10,983 bases of DNA from Pseudomonadota bacterium (GCA_022360105.1 JAKSDL010000289.1:1-10983), one strand, 5' to 3'. Positions 1-7,065 are shown, counted from the stretch's first letter. A program made the numbers and translations. The notes: generated from the sequence alone by a model not told the origin.

Positions 1-1359
1 CAGTCTCACTTGAATGGTGGGAGAGATTTCTCCAATCTCATCCAGAAACAGTGTTCCTTTGTGGGCCAGCTCAAACAGCCCCATTTTTCCTTCTTTTTTA
101 GCCCCGGAGAAGGCTCCCCTGACATAACCGAAAAGTTCGCTTTCCAGCAAACTCTCCGGTAATGCAGCGCAATTAATCGCAACAAACTGGTAGTCCTTTC
201 GATCAGAATGATTGTGAATGGCCTGGGCAAACAACTCTTTTCCCGTTCCACTCTCTCCTGTTATCAAAATGGATGATGTGGAATCCGCCATTCGTTTTGC
301 TATTTTTTTACAATCGGTAATTCCCGGACTCGTCCCCAGGATATCGGCAAAGGTATAGCGGGCACGATGACCTTTGCCCAGGAGTTGAATTCGGAGTTTA
401 TGCTGGCTTTCTTCAATTTCCGTAAACTTCTCGAAGGTTGCAGCAACCCCATAAAGATTTCCACCGATAGCAATTGGGCTTACGGTCACGGCCACACTGC
501 TGCCATTGATGTTTACCAGTTTCTGGTTTATTTCTTTACCCGATTTCAACACCTCGCCGTAAGGAATTTCCGGCATTAACTCAACGGCATTTTCCCCGAT
601 CATTCTCTCTTTGCGGTAACCGATGATTCGTTCAGCACCGGCATTGTATGAATGGATTCTCCCGCCGGCATCGGTAATGATGATGGCTTTATCGACGATA
701 TTCAGGAGAGTATCAAGTTGCTTATTGAGAATCTGGTTGTCACCAAGAATATTGTCGAGATCTAAACTCGGTGGGGCTATTCTTCTGGCGTAGTTGTGGA
801 ACGCATCGCTTTCCAGAAGTTCATGCTTATCCAGTTTTTCAGCCAGTTCTGCAATGGTGCTGATGCTGAAAACACGATGTCCGATATCGATAATTGTTTT
901 GACCTCTTTGGGCACTAATTCAGATTCTCCAGGTGTTATGGCCAGGTCAATATCTCCGGCAGGGACTGATCCAGGGTAGACAGGGATCAGCTCCAGGTTT
1001 CTAAAACCCATTTGATGAATCATTAAAATCGATTCGATGCAGACTTTATAGCTGATGTTCACCAGCATGGCCCGCGTTCCATTGGGCAATTGCTTGATCT
1101 TGTCGGTTCCTTTCTTCATCAGGGTGTGATCTGCAATGATGATCTCCGTGTCGTGTAACACATGCTTTTTTACCTCCTGATAAAGCGTGAACGAAGATAA
1201 CAACACCAGATCCGCACTGATCCCTTTGCTGATAGAAACCGCGTCAAGCGCGTATTTATCGATCTGCACATATTCATTCAGCAAGGGCATGATAAACAGA
1301 TCATAAATCTCTATGGAATAGGAGTGGTAGGTGACAAGCGCCAGCTTCTTTTTTGACAT
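1..1359 (-). CDS. Sigma-54-dependent transcriptional activator, PAS + AAA+ (3' end beyond window)
   Basis: The frame is open for 453 codons from ATG at 1359 through the window edge, with an AGGA ribosome site about 7 nt upstream of the ATG. Residues ~1-205 form an N-terminal sensor-like region that I cannot assign to a named family; its alternating hydrophobic strands and helices resemble the PrpR-type N-terminal regions of other activators. Residues ~215-316 are a PAS domain ([19 protein letters not shown], then GAERIIGY). Residues from ~335 are the AAA+ sigma-54 activation domain: Walker A GESGTGKE at 368-375, the sigma-54 contact loop GAFSGA at 415-420, and Walker B GTLFLDE at 435-441. The rest of the ATPase and the expected Fis-type DNA-binding helix lie outside the window. 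The contact loop has Ser where GAFTGA has Thr, a conservative change. The gene diverges from the aap operon, which has its own sigma-54 promoter, so it is a good candidate regulator of that operon. The family call is secure; ligand and target are inference. Confidence 0.93.
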   Translation of the reverse strand, partial: MSKKKLALVTYHSYSIEIYDLFIMPLLNEYVQIDKYALDAVSISKGISADLVLLSSFTLYQEVKKHVLHDTEIIIADHTLMKKGTDKIKQLPNGTRAMLVNISYKVCIESILMIHQMGFRNLELIPVYPGSVPAGDIDLAITPGESELVPKEVKTIIDIGHRVFSISTIAELAEKLDKHELLESDAFHNYARRIAPPSLDLDNILGDNQILNKQLDTLLNIVDKAIIITDAGGRIHSYNAGAERIIGYRKERMIGENAVELMPEIPYGEVLKSGKEINQKLVNINGSSVAVTVSPIAIGGNLYGVAATFEKFTEIEESQHKLRIQLLGKGHRARYTFADILGTSPGITDCKKIAKRMADSTSSILITGESGTGKELFAQAIHNHSDRKDYQFVAINCAALPESLLESELFGYVRGAFSGAKKEGKMGLFELAHKGTLFLDEIGEISPTIQVRL

Positions 1360-1394
1360 GATTCAATCCTGATTAATTATTTTGAATATCTATT

Positions 1395-1406
1395 GCCGGC
1401 CCGGAT
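1395..1406 (-). repeat. 12-bp repeat, copy A (leader of the sigma-54 activator)
   Basis: On the minus strand this reads ATCCGGGCCGGC, 36 nt upstream of the activator's start codon. The identical 12-mer occurs on the plus strand at 2081-2092. The core CCGGGCCGG is itself a dyad around a central G. A shorter match, AATCCGGGC, lies on the plus strand at 1461-1469. It is GC-rich within an AT-rich spacer, so chance is less likely. Operator or small dispersed repeat are both possible. Confidence 0.5.
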
Positions 1407-1476
1407 TTTCAGGCTAATCACCCATTCAAAACCTATTGCATCACAAATGAGAGTACAGTTAATCCGGGCACAGCAA

Positions 1477-1506
1477 GAAACAAACCAGCGATAGCAGGTT
1501 TGTTTC
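1477..1506. repeat. Perfect 10-bp hairpin
   Basis: GAAACAAACC (1477-1486) pairs perfectly with GGTTTGTTTC (1497-1506) around a 10-nt loop. Read leftward it would lie in the 5' leader of the sigma-54 activator. Neither side has a long U-tract, so it is not a clear intrinsic terminator. It could be a leader structure or an operator. Confidence 0.55.
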
Positions 1507-1712
1507 GTTTAAAAGGAAGCAATCCTCTGCAAACAGCTCTGGTTGGTGGCAGAATGAGCTCCCTGGGCAATTCTGCTTTCCGAAGCTAACAGAGAAGAAG
1601 ACCGGGGCTATCCTCTTCCCATCATATCAACAAAACCAGACTCTGATATAGAATTGCCGAAGACCGAACCAAAATTGGTTGACTCTAAGGTAATCGGTTT
1701 AGAATGATTTTT

Positions 1713-1768
1713 AAAGGGCTAAATGAGGTTTTTTGGTGATCCTATAAAACCCTTTTAGCCCTTTTCTT
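1713..1768 (+). terminator. Terminator-like long hairpin in the divergent spacer
   Basis: AAAGGGCTAAA (1713-1723) pairs perfectly with TTTAGCCCTTT (1754-1764). Inside it, GGTTTT (1727-1732) pairs with AAAACC (1746-1751). The plus-strand 3' side continues TTTTCTTC, a short U-rich tract, so the rightward direction is favoured; the leftward 3' side has only three U before an A-run. No recognised rightward gene precedes it. It may end a small unseen transcript, insulate the aap promoter from read-through, or act in the leftward leader. The structure is certain; the terminator role is tentative. Confidence 0.5.
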
Positions 1769-1999
1769 CAATTTATTGGGTTTATTCTATTTTATCTCAC
1801 GATTACAGGCCTTGAACGTTTAAAAACGATATAAACCGGCTTGTTGTGGGCATTTGTCGAATACTATCCTTCTATTGGATTCAGGTTTTGTCACTGAGTA
1901 CTGAAAATTTTTAAATTTAGATGGCTGTCGATCAAAAGGTCGGGCAGGATTCATAGGCTTCCCAAATGTCGGATTTCAGACAAAGCAGAGCATTTAAAC

Positions 2000-2015
2000 T
2001 GGCATTTTGATTGCA
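2000..2015 (+). promoter_or_regulatory. Sigma-54 (-24/-12) promoter of the aap operon
   Basis: TGGCATTTTGATTGCA matches the sigma-54 consensus TGGCAYR-N4-TTGCW nearly perfectly. The invariant GG is at 2001-2002 and GC at 2013-2014, with the required 10-nt spacing. It is preceded by C, as expected from YTGGCA. The transcription start would fall near 2026, giving a leader of about 315 nt before aapJ. A sigma-54 activator gene is divergently encoded next door. This is the only site of this quality I found in the spacer on either strand. Confidence 0.8.
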
Positions 2016-2080
2016 GTTGGATCTGGTTCATTTCTCTGATAAAGAATATTTTCTGGTTTCGGGTTTTAGGATCGTTGGCC

Positions 2081-2092
2081 ATCCGGGCCGGC
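2081..2092 (+). repeat. 12-bp repeat, copy B (leader of the aap operon)
   Basis: ATCCGGGCCGGC on the plus strand, identical to the minus-strand word at 1395-1406. It lies about 55 nt downstream of the predicted sigma-54 start site and about 250 nt before aapJ. Each divergent transcript would therefore carry the same sense word in its leader. Function is unknown. Confidence 0.5.
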
Positions 2093-2340
2093 TAAACATG
2101 ATTCATTTGTGCTTTTCAAATGGGTTTATTAGAGGCTTGTTTTTTAATGGTTTCCTTGTTAAAAAGCAGAGTCAAAACAGTCTATCATTCAACGAAGCCA
2201 GTTGGACGAATAATTAACCGTTTCGAATGTTTCCAGACCGGTATTCGATTGATCGTTTCTATTCAGAGTGCCCGTCATTGCCTACTAAGTTCTGATGTCG
2301 GATTCCGAAATCTCAACCAATATAAAATAGGAGAAGAATC

Positions 2341-3384
2341 ATGAAAAAGTTCACCCAGGCTGCACTAGTGACCTTTTTAACCGTTTTTGCAATCTTTGCG
2401 ATGCAGTTTTCAGCTATGGCTGATCAATCTACCTTGGATATCGTCAAAAAAAGGGGATATTTAAACTGTGTGATCGGAAATGCGTTTGTCGGTTTTTATA
2501 CGGTTGATGAAAGCGGTAAATGGTCTGGTATGGATATCGATATTTGTCGAGCGGTTGCTGCCGCTGTCTTTGGTGACAGTTCCAAGGCCAAGTTCAAATC
2601 GGTTCAGTGGGCACAGAGTTTTACATCAATTAAAAGTGGCGCTGGCGATCTTTTATCGAAAGGGATGACCTGGACTCTTTCGAGAGATACTGCCCAGGGT
2701 TTGGATTTTCTGGATACCTATTTTTATGATGGCCAGGGTTTCATGGTTCGAAAGGATTTGGGGGTTACTTCTGCTTTGCAATTGAAAGGCGCAACGGTTT
2801 GCGTCCTCACCGGTACGTCATCTGAGTTGAATCTGACTGATTATAATCGAACGCACAAGTTGGGAATCAAACCTGTTGTTTTTGATGACTCTGCTGTCAG
2901 AAACGCAGCCTTTTTTAACAATAACTGTGACGCCATCACCAACGACCGCTCTGGTTTGGCTGCTGCCCGATCATCCGCTGCCAATCCTGCGGCCTATGTT
3001 GTATTACCCGAAACCATCTCCAAGGAAGCACTTTCCTTTGCTGTTAGACAAAATGACAGCGCCTGGGCGAATGTGGTTAAATGGACTTTTGCTGCAATGG
3101 TTGAAGCCGAGGAGCTTGGCATCACATCCAAAAATATTGATCGAATCAAATCCTCCACCAAAAATCCAATCGTAAAAAGGTTCTTAGGCGTTGAAGGCGA
3201 CCTGCATAAAGGTCTGGGCCTCAGCTCTGATTGGGCTTATCAGGTTGTCAAGCAAGTTGGTAACTACGCTGAGATCTATAACAGAAATTTAGGTCCTGGC
3301 ACAGCTTTAGACCTTGCAAGAAAAGGCACCTTGAATGAGCTTTGGACAAAAGGTGGCTTGCTTTATTCAAAATCTTTCCGCTAA
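2341..3384 (+). CDS. aapJ: General L-amino acid ABC transporter, periplasmic substrate-binding protein
   Basis: This 347-residue protein captures polar amino acids in the periplasm and delivers them to the AapQ/AapM permease. Residues 1-28 form a Sec signal peptide: KK near the N-terminus, a long hydrophobic core, then AMA before DQST as a signal peptidase I site. The mature part shows AapJ-type blocks: LNCVIG (C43), SGMDIDICRAVAAAVFGD (~62-79), GMTWTLSRDTAQG (~108-120; R115 is in the position that usually binds the ligand carboxylate), YDGQGFMVRKDLGV (~129-142), and C-terminal KQVGNYAEIYNRNLG. Cysteines 43, 69, 154 and 196 could form disulfides. The usual 'LSRNTTWT' block reads LSKGMTWT here, so ligand preference could differ. 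The ATG has an AGGAG site about 8 nt upstream. It is the first gene of aapJQMP, behind a sigma-54 promoter. Length and motifs fit the family throughout. Confidence 0.95.
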   Translation: MKKFTQAALVTFLTVFAIFAMQFSAMADQSTLDIVKKRGYLNCVIGNAFVGFYTVDESGKWSGMDIDICRAVAAAVFGDSSKAKFKSVQWAQSFTSIKSGAGDLLSKGMTWTLSRDTAQGLDFLDTYFYDGQGFMVRKDLGVTSALQLKGATVCVLTGTSSELNLTDYNRTHKLGIKPVVFDDSAVRNAAFFNNNCDAITNDRSGLAAARSSAANPAAYVVLPETISKEALSFAVRQNDSAWANVVKWTFAAMVEAEELGITSKNIDRIKSSTKNPIVKRFLGVEGDLHKGLGLSSDWAYQVVKQVGNYAEIYNRNLGPGTALDLARKGTLNELWTKGGLLYSKSFR

Positions 3385-3406
3385 GGTAGCTAAAAAAAAG
3401 GGGCTG

Positions 3407-3481
3407 AGGGATGATTCACCGAATCACCTGATCCCTGGACTATCGCATCGCAACCTGGCAGACGAGGTCGTTTTTGCGATG
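3407..3481 (+). other. Tandem intercistronic stem-loops after aapJ
   Basis: Two consecutive hairpins lie between aapJ and aapQ. In the first, TGATTC (3412-3417) pairs with GAATCA (3421-3426) around ACC, enclosed by AGGGA (3407-3411) and TCCCT (3432-3436). In the second, CATCGCAA (3446-3453) pairs with TTGCGATG (3474-3481), with an inner CCT/AGG pair. Neither has a U-tract, so they are not clear terminators. In binding-protein transporter operons such structures often protect the upstream mRNA and raise binding-protein levels over membrane subunits; that role here is inference. Confidence 0.6.
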
Positions 3482-3505
3482 GAATCACTGTTAAAACGAA
3501 TACCA

Positions 3506-3553
3506 CTTCTGTGGCTCAATAAGGTTTCCTCAACGAGAATTGTACCACAGAAG
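3506..3553 (+). repeat. 9-bp inverted repeat upstream of aapQ
   Basis: CTTCTGTGG (3506-3514) pairs perfectly with CCACAGAAG (3545-3553) across a 30-nt loop. An alternative short hairpin CCAC-TTCT-GTGG (3503-3514) would compete with it. The structure ends 33 nt before the aapQ GTG start, so it could influence translation initiation or mRNA processing. Only the pairing is seen; the function is inference. Confidence 0.45.
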
Positions 3554-3586
3554 ACCTATCAATAGGATCTGCTCAAGGGGAGTTGC

Positions 3587-4783
3587 GTGGCAAAAGCACG
3601 GGATGATCAAGACGCGTCAAAAGACAGAATTAAAAGACTAATATACGACGAATCACTTCGTGCAAAGGCTATTCAGCTTTTTGTGGTGCTGGTAACCTTT
3701 GGTGCCGCCTATTTTCTGATCTCCAATATCGTTAACAACTTGCGACAGATGGAGCTTCCCTTCGGGTTTGGCTTTGTCGAGTCAACTGCTGGATTTGATG
3801 TTGCCTGGTCTTTGATACCTTATGATCCGTCCATGTCTTATGGTCGGGTTTATCTGGTCGGGATTGTCAACACGATTATTCTGTCAGTATTGATAATCCT
3901 TTTTTCGACCCTGCTGGGTTTTGTGGTCGGAATATTGAGGCTCTCCAAAAACCTGCTTGTTGCACAAGTTGCCAGATGGTATGTGGAGTTTTTTCGTAAT
4001 GTTCCCCTGCTCATTCAAGTTGTCTTTTGGTTTATTGTCGTATTTTCGACCCTGCCCGCACCGCGACAAAGCTTCGGTTTATTTGATCTGTTTTTCCTAA
4101 ATAATCGCGGTTTTTATTTCCCGACTCCAAAGTTTGAGGAAGGTTTTCTCTGGACATTGATCACAATGATTGTCATCACGGTGACTTTGTTTGTATTGCG
4201 GAGGAAATCCAGATTTCACCGCAGAATCACAGGTCGTGGCTGGCGCTATTTCTATCCCCTGGCGGCGGTGCTGCTGGTCGTATTGGCCTTAATATTCCTC
4301 CTCAGCGGTTCACCCTTGGGATGGGGGATTCCGGTATTACAGGGATTCAACTTTGAAGGCGGCGGTTTTATCCCAACGGCTTTTGTTGCAGCTTTTACTG
4401 CAATGACGATTTACAGATCGGCCTCCATTGGTGAAACCGTGCGTGCCGGTATCCAGTCTATTCACAAGGGGCAGCTTGAAGCATCGACGGCAATTGGATT
4501 TCCGCCGATCCAGACCTTGCGTTTCATAGTTATTCCCCAGGCTGCACGAGCGATTCTGCCCCCATTGATCAATCTCTGGCTGACTATTGTGAAGGAATCG
4601 TCATTAGCGGTTGCCATCGGGTTCCCGGAGCTGGTTTCGGTCTTTATGCAGACATCGCTGAATCAGACTGGACGAGCGATAGAGATTGTGATGATGGTCA
4701 TGGGATTTTACATGTGTGCAAGTCTGACCATTTCGTTTTTATTGAATCAATACAACAAACGCATTCAAATGCAGGAAGGGTAA
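3587..4783 (+). CDS. aapQ: General L-amino acid ABC transporter permease AapQ
   Basis: A 398-residue inner-membrane permease, the usual AapQ length, which pairs with AapM to form the transport channel. Residues ~28-48 are the first membrane helix. The HisM-type permease domain begins around residue 88 (VGIVNTIILSVLIILFSTLLG) and contains EFFRNVPLLIQ (134-144). A variable insert follows with two more hydrophobic helices (~186-204 and ~222-240). The cytoplasmic EAA loop that docks onto the ATPase runs from E283 through LEASTAIG (297-304) to IPQA (316-319). Translation starts at GTG 3587, preceded by AGGGGAG about 5 nt upstream; no better ATG is nearby. The 202-nt gap to aapJ is filled with RNA structure, while aapM follows after a single base. 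The operon position and motifs leave little doubt. Confidence 0.94.
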   Translation: MAKARDDQDASKDRIKRLIYDESLRAKAIQLFVVLVTFGAAYFLISNIVNNLRQMELPFGFGFVESTAGFDVAWSLIPYDPSMSYGRVYLVGIVNTIILSVLIILFSTLLGFVVGILRLSKNLLVAQVARWYVEFFRNVPLLIQVVFWFIVVFSTLPAPRQSFGLFDLFFLNNRGFYFPTPKFEEGFLWTLITMIVITVTLFVLRRKSRFHRRITGRGWRYFYPLAAVLLVVLALIFLLSGSPLGWGIPVLQGFNFEGGGFIPTAFVAAFTAMTIYRSASIGETVRAGIQSIHKGQLEASTAIGFPPIQTLRFIVIPQAARAILPPLINLWLTIVKESSLAVAIGFPELVSVFMQTSLNQTGRAIEIVMMVMGFYMCASLTISFLLNQYNKRIQMQEG

Positions 4784-4784
4784 T

Positions 4785-6128
4785 TTGGACGAACAAACCT
4801 CTGCAGATAATCAATTGTTGACATTCAAACCCAAACCGGCTCGTCCCCCTATTGTTGTACAGCATGGCGTGACAGGGTGGCTCAGGAAACACCTGTTTGG
4901 CGGGTTCTGGAATAGCCTTTTGACAATAGCAGTCTTTACACTACTCTACCTGCTGATTAAGCCATTTTTGGATTGGGCCTTGATTGAAGCGGTGTGGTCG
5001 GCCAGCAACCGCCGGGAATGTTTGAAGCTAAGTCCTGATGGTGCTTGTTGGGCTAGCGTCATTCGATGGTTCAATAATCTGATATATGGTCGTTATCCGG
5101 ATGATTTGCAGTGGCGAGTAAACCTGGGATTTGGCATTGGTATCATCTGGATTTTACCGCTTTTTCTCAAAAGGTTGAAAGGAAAGCTATTGATTGGCAT
5201 AGCCTGGACGGTTCTTTATCCATTTTTAGCAGCCTACATATTTTTAGGGGGCGATCGGGGCTGGTTCCATTTTGCTGTTTCCTGTATCGCTCTGGCCGCT
5301 TTGCTCGTTTTATACCTGAATGTTTTGCTGCTTTATTTAAAAGGCGAATCCCTGCAGCAGAGAATGGATCGCCTTCTGAAACCCCTTTTTCATGAACGAT
5401 CAAATGCTGCAGGATTAGTTTTAGTGTTGATCCTGTTCAGCTTCGTCATCGGTATCATCTTCAGAAATTTTCAGTTGGATCACGTTGCCATTGAATTCTG
5501 GGGCGGTCTTTTCCTAACCATCATAATCTCGGGATTCTCTATCGTGATGGCCCTGCCCATTGGTATTATGCTGGCACTGGGCCGGCGATCAACCATGCCG
5601 GTTATTCGCTGGTTCTCCATTGCGACCATTGAGATGGTGCGTTCGGTTCCCATGATCACTGTGTTATTCATGTCGGTGACGATGATGCCGCTGTTTTTTC
5701 CCAACACCATGGACTTGAACAAGCTGGCTCAGGTGATCATAGCAGTCTGTATCTTTGCCGGTGCTTATATGGCTGAAACCGTCAGAGGTGGATTGCAGTC
5801 TATTCCCAAGGGGCAATTCGATGCTGCCATGTCGATCGGATTAGGTTACTGGCAGACGATGTTCCTGATTATTCTGCCGCAGGCCCTGAAAGCCATGATA
5901 CCTAATATTGTTACCTCCTTTATTAGCCTCTTTAAGGACACTACTCTGGTATCGATTATCGGTCTGTTTGATATTATGTTGATGGCCCGAAACATCTCCA
6001 TTGATAAAAACTGGTTCGGTCTTCATAGTGAACCTTTGGTTGCGATTTCTGTTTTATTTTTTATTTTCTGTTATGGGATGTCGCAATACAGCCAACGATT
6101 GGAAAAAAAGCTAAATACTACTCGCTAA
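4785..6128 (+). CDS. aapM: General L-amino acid ABC transporter permease AapM
   Basis: The second permease subunit, 447 residues, somewhat longer than many AapM proteins. Residues ~40-65 are the first membrane helix. The AapM hallmark follows, [15 protein letters not shown] (76-90) with IYGRYPDD (100-107), a cysteine-containing loop probably periplasmic. Helices lie near 113-128, 134-154, 160-186 and 209-226. The HisM-type domain starts near 238 and includes EMVRSVPMI (283-291). The EAA loop is [18 protein letters not shown] (331-348), followed by G352 and LPQAL. I chose the TTG start at 4785 because AGGAAGG lies 5 nt upstream, inside the end of aapQ, and the protein then starts 1 nt after the aapQ stop. 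The stop overlaps the aapP ATG by one base, indicating translational coupling. The extra length sits in the central helices and is not unusual enough to doubt the call. Confidence 0.94.
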   Translation: MDEQTSADNQLLTFKPKPARPPIVVQHGVTGWLRKHLFGGFWNSLLTIAVFTLLYLLIKPFLDWALIEAVWSASNRRECLKLSPDGACWASVIRWFNNLIYGRYPDDLQWRVNLGFGIGIIWILPLFLKRLKGKLLIGIAWTVLYPFLAAYIFLGGDRGWFHFAVSCIALAALLVLYLNVLLLYLKGESLQQRMDRLLKPLFHERSNAAGLVLVLILFSFVIGIIFRNFQLDHVAIEFWGGLFLTIIISGFSIVMALPIGIMLALGRRSTMPVIRWFSIATIEMVRSVPMITVLFMSVTMMPLFFPNTMDLNKLAQVIIAVCIFAGAYMAETVRGGLQSIPKGQFDAAMSIGLGYWQTMFLIILPQALKAMIPNIVTSFISLFKDTTLVSIIGLFDIMLMARNISIDKNWFGLHSEPLVAISVLFFIFCYGMSQYSQRLEKKLNTTR

Positions 6129-6919
6129 TGTCTGAACAAACAACGCATTCCAATAAGAGTGAGAATTCCGTCTCCGCAACACCGGCCATTGAGGTCCGGG
6201 GATTGAATAAATGGTTTGATGACTTCCATGTTTTGAAGGACATCGAATTAACCGTTTCGGAAAAGGAGATTATTGTTGTTTGTGGTCCGTCTGGATCAGG
6301 GAAGTCGACATTTATTCGCTGCATTAATCATCTTGAATCCTATCAGGAAGGAGAAATCTCTATCTTTGGTCAGTCCCTGGAAGTGCCCAAAAAAGCGGCA
6401 GGTATTATTCGGGAAAATATCGGTATGTTGTTCCAGAGCTTTAATCTCTTTCCCCATCTCACCATCCTTGAAAACTGTACCCTGGGCCCGATGTGGATTC
6501 GCAGGATTCCTGAAGCAACAGCGGAAGAGCGCTCATTGGCACTGTTGGACAGGGTAGGAATTGCAGATCTCGCGCATAAGTATCCCGGTCAAATTTCAGG
6601 AGGTCAGCAACAGCGCGTCGCCATTGCCCGGTCTTTGGTTATGGAGCCCAGGATTATGCTGTTCGATGAACCGACATCAGCCCTTGACCCGGAGATGATT
6701 AAAGAGGTTTTGGATGTGATGGTGGATTTGGCAAAATCCGGTATGACCATGGTTTGCGTGACCCATGAGATGCAGTTTGCCCATGAGGTTGCCGATCGCG
6801 TGATTTTTATGACGGAAGGTGAAATCGTGGAAATCGGACCACCGGAGCAAGTCTTAAAAAACCCCAAATGGGATCGTACACACCAGTTTCTGCAGTACGT
6901 ATTAAGTCACAAATCCTGA
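6128..6919 (+). CDS. aapP: General L-amino acid ABC transporter ATP-binding protein
   Basis: A 263-residue cytoplasmic ATPase that powers the AapQ/AapM permease. The sequence shows Walker [10 protein letters not shown] (53-61), the Q-loop glutamine in [10 protein letters not shown] (Q103), the ABC signature ISGGQQQR (156-163; Ile replaces the common Leu), Walker [14 protein letters not shown] (176-188) and the H-loop VTHEM (H213). All catalytic positions are intact, so it should be active. This motif set is that of the polar amino acid uptake ATPases (GlnQ/HisP/AapP type), and the context identifies it as AapP. The first ~20 residues are a low-complexity Ser/Thr/Asn-rich leader before the conserved [10 protein letters not shown]. 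The ATG shares its A with the aapM stop (TAATG); I see no strong ribosome site, consistent with coupling. It ends the operon, and no clear terminator follows. Confidence 0.95.
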   Translation: MSEQTTHSNKSENSVSATPAIEVRGLNKWFDDFHVLKDIELTVSEKEIIVVCGPSGSGKSTFIRCINHLESYQEGEISIFGQSLEVPKKAAGIIRENIGMLFQSFNLFPHLTILENCTLGPMWIRRIPEATAEERSLALLDRVGIADLAHKYPGQISGGQQQRVAIARSLVMEPRIMLFDEPTSALDPEMIKEVLDVMVDLAKSGMTMVCVTHEMQFAHEVADRVIFMTEGEIVEIGPPEQVLKNPKWDRTHQFLQYVLSHKS

Positions 6920-7062
6920 ATCAACCTGGCATACTTCTCACAATCCGTTTCCATTTCTTGCCTATTCAAAGCGCTTTCGATCAGTCGTTGACCTCCTGAA
7001 CTATATACCGTAAAAAGGAATTCGACCCTTTCAGCATTTTCCCTCCAGGTTTGAGAGAGCAA
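6907..7062 (-). pseudogene. C-terminal fragment of an unrecognised protein (probable gene remnant)
   Basis: On the minus strand, about 50 codons read like real protein (TWRENAERVEFLFTVYSSGG, then QRLIESALNR and [12 protein letters not shown]) and stop at 6907, overlapping the last 13 bp of aapP on the other strand. There is no ATG with a ribosome site; upstream, the frame continues only as antisense of the GNAT gene. The listed right edge, 7062, is a TTG without a ribosome site. The composition is helical and protein-like, but a 50-codon open stretch can occur by chance, and I recognise no family. The reading as a remnant rests on its position beside another broken leftward gene across the GNAT gene. 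It could also be a small functional gene with an unusual start. Confidence 0.35.
6988..7016 (+). promoter_or_regulatory. Candidate sigma-70 promoter for the GNAT gene
   Basis: TTGACC (6988-6993) is separated by 17 nt from TAAAAA (7011-7016), matching 5/6 and 4/6 of the -35/-10 consensus. It lies about 50 nt upstream of the GNAT start. An alternative is read-through from the aap operon, since no terminator is evident after aapP. Confidence 0.35.
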
Positions 7063-7065
7063 CCG

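Larger units (their letters stand above)
1360..2340. other. Long divergent intergenic/regulatory region
   Basis: This ~980 bp spacer separates the leftward sigma-54 activator from the rightward aap operon. I see no convincing protein gene in it; the short frames present lack ribosome sites and family resemblance. It contains two strong hairpins (1477-1506 and 1713-1764), a weaker stem (GCAGAAT 1549-1555 with ATTCTGC 1570-1576), dyads AACCAAAATTGGTT (1667-1680) and CGTTTAAAAACG (1817-1828), a 12-bp inverted repeat pair, and a sigma-54 promoter. CGTTTAAAAACG lies ~175 bp upstream of the -24 element, a distance typical for an activator-binding site, so it is a candidate upstream activating sequence. 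A weak leftward sigma-70-like -10 (TAAAAT, reverse strand of 1789-1794) could serve the activator gene. These assignments are inference from symmetry and position. Confidence 0.7.

Noticed and set aside
1447..1494. Short rightward frame of 15 codons just ahead of and into the 1477-1506 hairpin, like a leader peptide
   Set aside because: No ribosome site, no run of regulatory codons, and no rightward gene directly downstream.
2011..2217. 68-codon rightward frame in the aap leader
   Set aside because: It starts within the sigma-54 -12 element, has no ribosome site, and shows no protein-family resemblance.
2026..2340. Riboswitch in the aap leader
   Set aside because: No lysine, glycine or SAM riboswitch core motifs recognised; only scattered weak pairings.
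6968..6977. Palindrome AAAGCGCTTT after aapP
   Set aside because: It has no loop and no U-tract, so it is not a terminator, and it lies within the leftward protein-like fragment; a 10-bp palindrome here is easily chance.
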